64,000 nucleotides of DNA, from positions 62,001 through 126,000 of the forward strand of contig NZ_JBHGAP010000010.1 of NCBI RefSeq assembly GCF_042610495.1, read 5' to 3'. The notes under the pieces are model-generated. The model did not search any database. It was not told the DNA's origin and saw only the letters and a program-made list of their open reading frames with translations. The DNA is from RU20A sp042610495. GTDB lineage: Bacteria; Pseudomonadota; Alphaproteobacteria; Rhizobiales; Rhizobiaceae. The translations under genes and the position numbers were made by a program. Below, piece by piece: positions 9,701 to 18,700 of this stretch; the first letter of the stretch is position 1; each line of letters begins with the position of its first letter.

Positions 9701-11301
9701 ATCACGTCTTCTCCTCCCGCTCGCTGAAATTTGCCGACGACGTGATGCGTCTGACGGGCGGCAAGGGCGTGGACGTGGTGCTGAACTCGCTGGCCGGCGA
9801 AGCCATCACCAAGGGGCTGCAGGTGCTCAAGCCCTTCGGCCGCTTCCTGGAGATCGGCAAGCGCGACCTTTACGCCAACAGCCGCATCGGCCTGCGCCCC
9901 TTCCGCCAGAACCTCAGCTATTTCGGCATTGATGCCGATACGCTGCTGGTGGAGCGCCCGAAGCTCGCCGCCCGCGTCTTCGGCGAGGTCGTCGCGGCCC
10001 TCGAAACGGGCGCGCTGCGCCCGCTGCCCCATCTCGTCACGCCCATCTCGCGCGCCGAGGAAGCCTTCCGCGCCATGCAGCAGGCCCGGCATGTGGGCAA
10101 GCTCGTGATCGGGCTGGATGCCGAACCGCATGAAAGCCTGCCGATCGTCGCGGCAGGCACGGCGGTCGCGACCGGTGACGGCACCTGGCTGGTGACCGGC
10201 GGCCTTGGCGGTTTCGGGCTTTCCACGGCCGAATGGCTGGTGGCGAACGGTGCCCGTTCGCTCGCCCTCCTCAGCCGGCGCGGTGACCAGACGGAAGAGG
10301 CCCAGGCCGGCCTTGCCCGCATCCGCGCATCCGGCGCCACGGTCCGCGCCTTCGCGGTCGATGTCGCCGATCGCGCCGGGCTGGCGCGCGTGCTGGCCGA
10401 CATCCGGGCCAGCATGGCGCCGCTGACCGGCATCGTGCATTCGGCCGCCCTCATCGAGGATGCGCCGCTGATCAAGGTGGACCGTGACCTGATGCACAGG
10501 GTCATGTCCGCCAAGATGCTCGGCGCCTGGCATCTGCATGAGCTGACGAAGGAGGATCCGCTGACAGCCTTCGTGCTCTACTCCTCCTCCTCCGTCATGG
10601 TCGGCAATCCCGGCCAGGGCACCTATGTGGCGGCGAACGCCTTCCTGAATGCGCTGGCGGAGCTGCGCCGCGCCGAGGGCCTGCCGGCGCTCGCCACCGG
10701 CTGGGGCGCCATCAAGGATGCCGGCTTCCTCACCCGCAACCAGCAGGTGGAGGAGATGCTGGAGCAGCGCGCCGGCATGGAGGCGACGCCGACCCGCGTC
10801 ATTCTCGCCGAACTCGGCCGCCTGATGGCCGCAGGCGCGACGACCGTGTCTGCCGCCCAGTTCAACCTGCTGCGTCTCGGCCAGAGCCTGCCCGGTGCGC
10901 GCACGCGCCGCTTCTCCATGCTCATCCCCGAGGGCATGCAGATGATGGCCGAGGGCGGCAACTCCATGGCCGAGGCGCTCACCGCCATGGCCGAGGACGA
11001 CCGGCGTGCAGCCCTGCTGAGCATCGTCGGCGAAAACGTCGCCCGCGTCGTCGGCCTGCCGGCCTCGCAGGTGGAATCGGCAAAGCCGCTCTCCGAACTC
11101 GGCCTTGACAGCCTCATGGCCGTGGAACTCGCCGAAGCGCTGGAGCAGACGGTGGGCCGGCCGGTCTCGGTCATGCAGATGATCCAGGCCGGCTCCGTGG
11201 CCGGCGTGGTGGAGGTGGTGATGCGCGCCTTTGCCGGCGTGCGCACCACAGAGACGGCGACCCCGGCCGCCGCGCCCGCCGACACTGCCAAGGCCGCCTG
11301 A
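3754..11301 (+). CDS. Type I fully reducing polyketide synthase (KS-AT-DH-psiMT-ER-KR-ACP)
   Basis: A 2515-residue single-module synthase. KS: DTACSSS with catalytic Cys about 187, then EAHGTGT and KSNIGH. AT: GHSVGE with Ser about 638; YAFH at the specificity position is closer to malonyl than methylmalonyl types. DH: H944 in HVVQGSAIFP. A methyltransferase-like region (about 1400-1560) has a degraded SAM motif (ELSGATGG). ER: GLNFRD and GAAGGVG about 1944. KR: GGLGGFG about 2149 with SSSS...GTYVAAN catalytic residues. ACP: LGLDSL with Ser about 2453. With all reducing domains it should make a saturated alkyl chain, probably iteratively as in heterocyst-glycolipid or RkpA-like synthases. There is no release domain, so transfer to the downstream NRPS is likely. 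Start chosen by ribosome-binding site. Confidence 0.95.
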   Translation: MASNKAKSPSTSAVAATSAPMPIAIIGVSGRYPKSPDLDTLWQNLTGGVDCVGEADGTRWDLGFHVKDSHSPSRIYTRAGGFLDRIDLFDAEFFGMSPREARQVDPQHRLLLELTWEALEASGIVPADIAGSRTGVFVGISGNDYATLIGNHVDAYTNIGSALSIASNRISYIFDLHGPSMSIDTACSSSLVALHQACRSIASGDCGMALVGGVNILAGMRPFAGFAQASMLSPDGRCKSFDADGKGYVRAEGGGIVILKPLADAERDGDNILAVIKGTSVNSDGKTMGMALPSGEAQEALLRQIYTDCGVTAEEVFYVEAHGTGTAAGDPIECGAIARVLGAPRQDGSVCHIGSIKSNIGHLESGAGMAGLTKVLLSIRNRQIPANLHFNTPNPKIDFEGGRLSVVATPLTFPASDRPLVFGINSFGFGGTNAHCILTEYRAPGAAAQPAQAPDDGWTRLLMLSAQSTESLALLAERHAEALDQLPQADWHGWRATAARSRARQQHRLVLDAGTPAEAAGKLRRHLAGEAVSGLSVQRATGAGRLGFVFSGNGPQWWGMGRELLAGNAVFRAEMEAIDALFAPLAGWSLIEMMGRPQDEVKIARTEIAQPLLFAQQVALAAALKAAGIVPQLAFGHSVGEAAAAHVSGALSRAEAVKVIYHRSQMQAKTAGRGRMAAVAMSPDEARAAIAGTSGWIELAAINAPKAVTLAGDPEALQDLCDQLTDEGRFARMLPLNYAFHTSAMDDIEAPLRAALADLAPQESAIPFVSTVTGDVLPGETLDADYWWRNIRAPVAFEPAVRQAITAHEIDVFVELGPHPVLRDYVLQTAKTTDRTGIVALQTLRRPSDTTPAPEIETLTNAVCAIHAAGGGTPERLYTRPARPMRLPAYPWNRIVHWRGGWDLPDAHTATERDHVLLGHRTPSAEGLWTNTLQAVHTGYLLDHVVQGSAIFPAAGYMELTFAAALSQGEGPIDFENFEILKPMVLGEGVEPIVQLSLDSADGTIAIRSRPDTAATAWTDHARGRISRPDRPEEASERLDLAALAAALPFEIDATGHYAGCVRRGMAYGPAFQGVVSLKMSDPESGNRTGLGEIRLPDLDGKLEGYRSHPAVFDNCLQLLISMIAQTDPRDCATIPVQVGRIRSLAPLPAHVFCQVTVTHENSRTGVADMVVTDTDGRVLMTMTEGRFQKVEFRPGTLPITAEDWRPDPAWVVRHASPLVLPAPAEIAAGAAPALAAVMDATARAAHYDGPAAGLDRLAGAYAAKALRSLPTCDKPFTLAALAREAGIPADRIEALEAFVEMVAADGHLLKSATAEAPLYAWTGDRGESDGGEGDPEALRRDLMLAYPGYSAEIVALGRAGGALAGWLTGEIETFPAIAMPEAMEDTAPFRLVYNRMAAETLRSLVAGWPAGRGIRVVELSGATGGLSASVLPVLPPTKSDYLFVDHSEQATTRAGNRFGAHHILRTEAVAPEALTETGFDIALSAADVPASSLFAALTAGGIVLRLIARPGRVARLLDPAGPHRPVDVVAAEMAAAGFEVAPEVSDTKLAGGAETPFALLIARKPVDAPAQLAPVTAVAPASRVLVTGPSEAGSPFVAALTADLEAAGQTVSVHALDPADLSDDAFAALVKAETGAAEFIHLAGFAETADGLSTILDRQDMRCLSAIALSRAIELRPLEDTADAPAPTLTIVTRGAFATPGGAAPLDPFQATIAGTARVIANEQVAVGVRLIDVHATPDDTVAATVLAEALLSRDEETETLLVDGRRYVHRVRASSIAEQTRIASFAEKPVARPFRLDFLPSGGLDSLHLREITRRAPEKGEVEIRVRAAGLNFRDVLWAMGMLPEEAVEKGFSGPTIGMECAGEVVAVGDGVTHLKPGDRVIAFASSCFATHVTTDAGSAALIPASLSFAEAATIPTAFVTAWYALDHLARLEPGETVLIHGAAGGVGLAALQIAKLKGATVIATAGAADKQKLVAAMGADHVFSSRSLKFADDVMRLTGGKGVDVVLNSLAGEAITKGLQVLKPFGRFLEIGKRDLYANSRIGLRPFRQNLSYFGIDADTLLVERPKLAARVFGEVVAALETGALRPLPHLVTPISRAEEAFRAMQQARHVGKLVIGLDAEPHESLPIVAAGTAVATGDGTWLVTGGLGGFGLSTAEWLVANGARSLALLSRRGDQTEEAQAGLARIRASGATVRAFAVDVADRAGLARVLADIRASMAPLTGIVHSAALIEDAPLIKVDRDLMHRVMSAKMLGAWHLHELTKEDPLTAFVLYSSSSVMVGNPGQGTYVAANAFLNALAELRRAEGLPALATGWGAIKDAGFLTRNQQVEEMLEQRAGMEATPTRVILAELGRLMAAGATTVSAAQFNLLRLGQSLPGARTRRFSMLIPEGMQMMAEGGNSMAEALTAMAEDDRRAALLSIVGENVARVVGLPASQVESAKPLSELGLDSLMAVELAEALEQTVGRPVSVMQMIQAGSVAGVVEVVMRAFAGVRTTETATPAAAPADTAKAA

Positions 11302-11304
11302 GGC

Positions 11305-12792
11305 ATGCGGCAGAGCGGGGGCGAAGGGACGGAGAGACGTGATGCCGGTGCTGTGCCGGCATCGACGGCGCAGGTGCGCAGCCGCCTTGCGGACGAAACC
11401 GGTCCGGCCGCATCCGCGCCATCCGCCGCGCTCGCCGCCAGAGGCTCGCAGGACGCCACGGACATGGTCTCCACACCCGGCCTCTTCCGCCAGGCGGCTC
11501 CGATGATCATCTCGCGGGCCGGCATTGCCGGCATGGCGATCGTCGATGCGCTGATGGTGGCACGGCTCGGCGCCGGCGAACTGGCCGCCACCACGCTTTC
11601 GGACGGCACCTTCGGCCGGATTGTCGATATCGGCATTTCCGGCCTGCACGCCGCCCTCGTGCTGACGGCCGCTGCCCGCCTGCCGGGGATGGCGCCGGAA
11701 CGTCTGGCCGTGTGGCACCGCGCCAGTCTGGCGGGGCTTCTCGCCGGCCTGCTCGTCTTTGCCCTTTCGCCCCTTGCCGGCACGTTGTTGGCCCTGAGCG
11801 GGCAGGAGGCCGCCCTTTCGGCGCGTGCCGGAACCGTCATCCTCATCCTTGCCGCCGGGCTTCCGGCCGGGCTGATCGCGCTGGCCGCCGCGGTGCATCT
11901 GGAGGGCATCGGCAGGGCCGGCCTCGTGGCGCGCTGGATGATTGCCGCCAATCTCGCCAATGCCGGCCTCAACGCCCTTCTCATCGGCGGCATCGACCCG
12001 ATCCCCGCGCTCGGTGCGGCCGGCTCCGCGACGGCCACGACGCTGGTGCGCATCGCGCTCGCCGTGGCGCTCGTCGCCACCGTGCGCCGGATCGAAGGCC
12101 CCGCGGCCTTCAGGCGCGCCGCAGTCGCCGATCTGAAACAGGCCGCCGCCAGCAGGCGCGACCATGTCAAGCTCTCCTTTGGCGCGGTCAGCACGTCCTG
12201 CGGCATGCATGCGCTCGGCGTCTGGCTTACCGTCTTCGCCGGCTGGCTGGGGGCTGCGCCGCTTGCCGCCTTTGCCTCCTGCTGGGTGCTGAACCTGCCC
12301 GGCCTGCTGCTTGCCGCGGGCATCGGCGATGCCATCTCCATGCGCGCCGCCACGCCAGGCACGCCGGCCAGCACGGCGAGGCTCTGGCGCGACCTTGCCC
12401 GCCTCGCCCTCGTGCTGGGCCCGATCAGCGCCGTCATCGTTCTGCTCGCCGGACCCATCGCCACGCACTATACGCCGGATGTCGGGCTTTCCGCCCTCCT
12501 CGCCATGCTGCTGCCGGTGACCGGCCTCGTGCTCTTCCTGGACGGCATGAGCTACGGGATCTTCGCCGCGCTCCGCGCCCGAAAGGATGTGGCCGTTCCG
12601 ACCCTCATCCAGGTCGGCTGCATGGTTCTGACGGTCCTTCTCGCCGCCCTCATCGCCTTCCGCCTCGATCAGGGCGTCCTCGGCCTGGTCCATGCGATCA
12701 TCACCACCAGCCTGCTCCGGCTTGGCCTGCTTTCTGCCCGTCTCGCCGTCGTTTTCCGCCCACAGTCCGTTTCAGAACCCCAGCCCGCGTGA
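11305..12792 (+). CDS. MATE-family multidrug/metabolite exporter
   Basis: Integral inner-membrane protein of the MATE (NorM-like) class, which exports small molecules by Na+ or H+ antiport. It has 495 residues with roughly twelve hydrophobic segments; the first follows FRQAAPMIISRAG. The gene starts three bases after the PKS stop and its stop lies just before the NRPS start, so it is co-transcribed with both and probably exports product or intermediate. The first 53 residues are low-complexity and unlike a MATE N-terminus; an in-frame ATG at 11464 may be the true start. Confidence 0.85.
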   Translation: MRQSGGEGTERRDAGAVPASTAQVRSRLADETGPAASAPSAALAARGSQDATDMVSTPGLFRQAAPMIISRAGIAGMAIVDALMVARLGAGELAATTLSDGTFGRIVDIGISGLHAALVLTAAARLPGMAPERLAVWHRASLAGLLAGLLVFALSPLAGTLLALSGQEAALSARAGTVILILAAGLPAGLIALAAAVHLEGIGRAGLVARWMIAANLANAGLNALLIGGIDPIPALGAAGSATATTLVRIALAVALVATVRRIEGPAAFRRAAVADLKQAAASRRDHVKLSFGAVSTSCGMHALGVWLTVFAGWLGAAPLAAFASCWVLNLPGLLLAAGIGDAISMRAATPGTPASTARLWRDLARLALVLGPISAVIVLLAGPIATHYTPDVGLSALLAMLLPVTGLVLFLDGMSYGIFAALRARKDVAVPTLIQVGCMVLTVLLAALIAFRLDQGVLGLVHAIITTSLLRLGLLSARLAVVFRPQSVSEPQPA

Positions 12793-12797
12793 CCGCC

Positions 12798-15700
12798 ATG
12801 ACCGTACAGCCCAACGCCGCCGCCCGCACGACACCCCAGGGGACCGCCAACGACACGGTCGAGTGGTTCGGGCTCAGCCACGCGCAGCGTGCCGTCTGGC
12901 TCGATATGCGGCTGATCGAGGACAAGGCCGCCTATCAGGTCGGCTGCGTAGTGACCTTCGAAAGCGCCATCGATCCGGACCTCGCCCGGCAGGCGGTGCG
13001 CATGATGGTGGGCCGACACGAGGCGCTCAGGCTGCGCATCGACCGCGACGAGCCGCGCCAGCGCATCGAGCCCGCGGGCAAGCCGCCCTTCCGCGTCATC
13101 GACCTGACGGAGGAGACCAATCCGGAGGCCACTGCGCGTGCCCATGTCGAGGCCGCACATGCGGAAGGCTTTTCGCTCGGCGACGCGCCGCTCTTTCGCG
13201 TCGATCTGCTGAAGCTTGCCGACAGCCGATGGCACCTCGTGCTGCTCGCGCACCATCTGATCGCCGACGGCGTGGCGCTCAGCATCGCGCAGGCCCACTG
13301 GCTGAACGCCTATCGCACGCTTTCCGGCGAAGGCGACGATGACGGCAGCGGCACGGAGGCCGTCATGCCGCGCTCCACCTATCGCAATGTCGTGTCCGAA
13401 GACGAGGCCTATGCCGCCTCCCCCCGCCATGCCGAAGACCTCGCCTACTGGACCACCCGGCTTTCGCCCCTCCCCAGCCTCGTGCTCGACGGCGTCGTCA
13501 GCGGCCAGGGCGCATCGCGGCAGGCCGAAGCGCCGGTGACGCCGCTGCGTTTCGGGCCGGCGGAGCATGCCCTGCTCGATCAGCAGGCCAAGGCGCTGGG
13601 CACCACCATTCCGCGCGCCCTTCTGGCGCTCGTTGCAATCGGCCTTGCCCGCCGGTTCCGCCGCGACGACTTCACCCTCGGCATGGCGCTGCACCGGCGC
13701 GAGGCGACGACGCGCTACACGATCGGCATGCTGGCCGGCATCCTGCCGCTGCGCTGCCGCATTGACAGGAGCGCGACCCTGAAGCGTGCCGTGCTGGCGC
13801 TGGCCGCCGATGCGGATGCGGACCTGCGCCACCAGCGCCTGCCGGTCGATACGATCGGCCGGGCGCTTGCCACATCCGGCGCCTTCGACGACAGGCCGGA
13901 GCGCAACCTCTTCGATGTCGCGGTCACCATCATGCCGGCCATGCACCGCCCGGCCGTCAGCATTGGCGGGCGAACCGTGACCTCCATGCCGATCCGCGAG
14001 CGCGAGCGCTCCGGCCTCGGCCTCTATGTGGATGAGGAACCCGGAAGCTCAGGCTTTGCGATCGGCTTCGGCCATGATCCGGCCGTTCTATCCGCCGCCG
14101 ATGTCGCGCATCTGAAGACCGTGCTTGCCGATGTCGTGCAGGCCTTCCTCAGCCAGCCCGACCGCCGCCTACAGGATATCGACGGGCTGGCGCCGGAAGA
14201 GCGCGCGGCGATTGCCGGCTGGTCGGCCGGCCGCACGATCCACGTCCCCGCATTGACCCTTCCCGATCTGTTCGAGCGGCAGGCCGCCGCCACGCCCGAC
14301 GCCCTTGCCGCCCTCTCCGACAGCGCGTGCCTCGACTATGCCGGCCTCGATCAGGCCGCCAACCGGGTCGCCGCCCGCCTCGCCGCGGCCGGCATCCGGC
14401 ATGGCGAAACGGTCGGCGTCTGTCTCGAACGCTCCCTCGAGGGCATCGCCGCCCTCATCGGCATCCTGAAGGCCGGCGCTGTCTATCTGCCGCTCGACCC
14501 CGCCTACCCCGCCGAGCGGCTTGCCGGCATGATTGCCGATGCGGGCGCATCCGCGATCATCACGGACGCCGCAAGCGAAGCCGCGCTGCCGCCGGACCTG
14601 GCGCGTATCCGTGTCGCGGACGGCTGGCCGCTGGCGGGCCCGGCCACAGCCGCTCCGGAAAGGCCCGGCCTCACGCCGGGGTCGCGCGCCTATCTCATCT
14701 ACACCTCCGGCTCCACCGGCACGCCGAAGGGCGTTGCCGTCAGCCATGCCGCACTTGCCAACCTCGCCTTCGCCCGTCTCGACCACGACCCGATCGGCCC
14801 GGGCGACCGGGTGCTTGCCGCGATCTCCATCGGCTTCGACGTCTCGCTCGGCCAGCTCCTGACGCCGCTGCTCTTCGGGGCCGCCGTGGTGGTGGCCGGG
14901 GATATCAGGGGCATTGCGGCGACGCGCTTCTGGAACTTCCTGACGCGCCACGGCGTCACCCACGTCAACTCCGTCCCCTCGCTCTTCGAGGCCATGCTGC
15001 CCGATGCCCCGGAAGAGACCGCCCTGAAACAACTGATGCTGGGTGGCGAACCGCTGTCGGCGGCGCTGGCGGCGCGGCTTTCCGACCGTCTCGGCATTCC
15101 CGTCTGGAACATGTATGGCCCGACGGAAACCTGCATCGACGCGACAGCCTGGCGCTTTCCCGATGCCGGCCCGGCACGCGATGCCATGGCCGGCCGCCCC
15201 CTGCCCATCGGCCGCCCGCTGCCAAACTATACGGCCCATGTTCTGGACGGCGCCCTTCAGCCGGTCGGTGTCGGGATCGAAGGGGAACTGTTCCTCGGCG
15301 GGGCGGGTCTGGCGGAAGGCTATCTCGGCCGTCCGGACCTGACGGCCGAACGCTTCATCGACCATCCCGCGCTCGGCCGCCTCTACCGCACCGGCGACCG
15401 GGCCATCTGGAACAGTGACGGCACGCTCGGCTTCCTCGGCCGCAACGATGCGCAGGTGAAGATCCGCGGCTTCCGCATCGAGCTCGGCGAAATCGAGGCC
15501 GTGCTGCGCCGGCAGCCATCCGTCGCCCAGGCCGCTGTCATCGCCCGCGGCACCGGCGGCGGCGATCCGCGCCTGCTTGCCTATGTCGTTCCGGCTCCCG
15601 GCACGGACCCGGATGTCGATGCCCTGAAATCGGCGCTGCTCGCCAGCCTTCCGGCCCATATGGTGCCGGCGGCCGTGATGCGCCTCGACGCCCTGCCGCT

Positions 15701-18700
15701 GACGGCCAATGGCAAGCTCGACCTCAAGGCGCTGCCCGACCCGACCCTTGCCTCCGAGGCAGGCCAGCCCCCCTCCACAGCGACGGAAATCGCCGTCGCC
15801 GGCCTGTTCGCCGGACTGCTGGGAGCCGCCGAGATCACCACGGCCAGCCATTTCTTCGCGCTCGGCGGTCACTCGCTGATGGCAACGCAGCTGGCCTCGA
15901 AGCTGCGCGAGACACTTCACGTCGATCTTTCGCTGCGCATGCTCTTCGAAACGCCCCGGCTCGGCGATCTCGCCGCCCGGATCGACGCGCTGCTCGGCGT
16001 TCCCGCGGCGGCCGCAGCCGGCGCGATCGGCGCAACGCCCCGCCCCGCCACCCTGCCGCTCTCCTTCGAGCAGGAACGCCTCTGGTTCCTCGATCGCCTG
16101 GAGCCGATGAGCGCGGCCTACAACATCCCCGTGGTGCTGCGGCTGGACGGCGCGCTTGACCGCACCGCTCTTGCCGACGCCTTCGATACGATCGTCGCGC
16201 GGCACGAGAGCCTGCGCACCGGCTTTGCCGAGCAGGACGGCATGCCGGTGCAGGTCATCCATGCCGGGCGGCGCATGGTGCTTGCCGTCGAGGAGGGTCT
16301 GGACGCAGGCCTGATCCACGCAGCCATCGAGGCGGAAGCGCTGCGCCCCTTCGATCTCGAACGCGACGGCCTGATCCGCGCCCGTCTGCTGGCGGCCGGT
16401 CCCGAAAGCCATCTGCTCGTCGTCGTCACGCACCACATCGTCTCGGACGGGCTTTCGGCCGGCATCCTGATGCGCGAGCTGTCCGCCGCCTATCAGGCCG
16501 CGGTCGCCGGCACGAGCGCCGATCTCGCGCCGCTGCCGGTCCAGTATGCCGATTATGCGCTGTGGCAGCGCCAGTCGCTGACGGATGCCGTGGTGGACGA
16601 GGAAGTCGCCCACTGGCGCGGCGTGCTTTCAGGCGCGCCCGATGCCGTCGCGCTGCCGCTCGACCGGCCGCGCCCGGCCGTGCGCCGCAGCGCTGGCGCC
16701 AGCCTGCCGCTTCATCTGCCGGCCGAAACGGCCGCCGCCGTCAGCGCCTTCGCCCGCGCGGCGGGCACCACGCCCTTCATCGTTCTGTCGGCCGCCTGGA
16801 GCGTGCTGCTTGCGCGCTGGTCGGGGCAGGATGACATCGTCTTCGGCGCGCCGGCCGCCAATCGCGATCACCCCGAGCTGGAAGGCATGGTCGGCTTTCT
16901 CGTCAACACGCTGGTGCTGCGCGCCGAGCTTGGCGGCGATGCGGGCTTCCGGACCGTCACCGACCGGCTGACGGCACGCGCTGGCGAAGCCTTCGCCCAT
17001 GCAGCGCTGCCCTTCGAGAAGCTGGTGGATGCGTTGAACCCGCCCCGCCAGCCGGGGCTTCATCCCATCTTCCAGACCATGGTGGCCCTGCAACCGGCCC
17101 TGCCCGCCTCCTTCCCCTTCGGCGGACTCACGGCCCATGCCGTTCCCCTGCCGGAGGCGGCCGCCAAGTTTGACCTGACACTGGTGCTGACCGAGGCGGA
17201 GGTGGGTTATGCCGGTGCCATCACCTATGCAACGGACATTTTCGACCGCGCCACCATCGCAAGGCTGGCTGCCCATTACGTCACGCTGCTCATGCAAGCC
17301 CTGAAGACACCGGACATGCCGTTCCGGCGCCTGCCGATGGTTTCGCCGACGGAGCACACCGCCCTGCTCTCGCTCGGCACGGGCGCGCATCGCGCAATCG
17401 AGGCCCTGCCGGTCCCGGCGCTGTTTGCCCGCCAGATTGCCGCACGGCCGGATGCGACCGCCGTCATCCACGGCGAAACGACCCTCAGTTTCGACAGGCT
17501 GAACCGGCTGGCGAACCGGCTGGCGCTTCACCTCATGGCGCTTGGCGCTACCGGGGGAAGGCCGGTCGCCGTGGTCGTCGGGCGCAATGCGTACCTGCCG
17601 GTCGTGGCGCTTGCCGTGATGAAATCCGGTGCTGTCTACATGCCGATCGACCCGGCAAACCCGGCTGAGCGCATGGCCGGCGTCTTCGAGACAGCCGCTC
17701 CCGCCGTGATCGTCACCGATGCGGCAAGCCGTCACAATCTGCCTGTCGGGCAGGGCGTGGTCCATCTCGATCTCGACGCCTTCGACTGGTCCGCCGGTCC
17801 CGACCACGATCCCTCGGACCGCGACGGGCTGGTGCCTTTCGGGCCGGCGGACCCCGCCTATATCATCCACACCTCCGGCTCGACCGGCCGCCCCAAGGGC
17901 GTGGTGGTCAGCCATGCCGCCCTCGCCAATCTCGCCGCCGCCCGCCTCGACCACGATCCGATCGGCCCCGGCGACCGGGTCGCCGCAACACTTTCCATCG
18001 GCTTCGACGTGTCGATCGGCCAGATCGTCACGCCACTGCTGTCGGGCGCCACCGTCGTGGTGCTGGACGATCCCGCGAAACATTCGGGCGCGGAATTCTG
18101 GGCGGAGCTGGCACGCCAGGGCGTCACCCACATGAATTTCAGCCCCGCCTTCCTGGATGCCGCGATCGAGGCGCCCGTGCCGGCCGGGCTTGCACTGCGG
18201 CGGCTGATGCTGGGTGGCGAAGCCTTCCAGACGGCCGTGGCGCGCCGGATCGCCGCCGCCCTGCCGGGCGTCGAGCTTTTCAACATGTACGGCCCCTCCG
18301 AAACCGTCATCGACGCCACCGCCTATCGCTTCCGGGGCACGGAAACCGCACCGACGCTTCCGATCGGCCGGCCGCTGCCCAACTACAGGGTGCTGATCCT
18401 GGATGCGGCCATGCAGCCCGTTTCCCCCGGTATCACCGGCGAGATCCATATCGGCGGCGCGAGCGTGGCCGATGGCTATCTCGGCCGTCCCGAGGAGACC
18501 GCAAGCCGCTTCCTGCCCGATCCCTTCGGCGGGCCCGGCGACCGCCTCTACCGCACGGGCGACCTCGCCCGCTGGACGGCCGATGGCGAGATCGAGTTTA
18601 TCGGCCGCGCCGACGCCCAGGTGAAAATCCGCGGCCACCGCATCGAGCTCGACGACATCTCGGCAGCCCTTCGGGCCCATCCGGGCGTGCGTGTCGCTGC

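Noticed and set aside
11712..12797. N-terminal extension of the NRPS reading frame
   Set aside because: This part overlaps the MATE gene in another frame, is Arg/Pro-rich and has no domain; the NRPS begins at about 12798.
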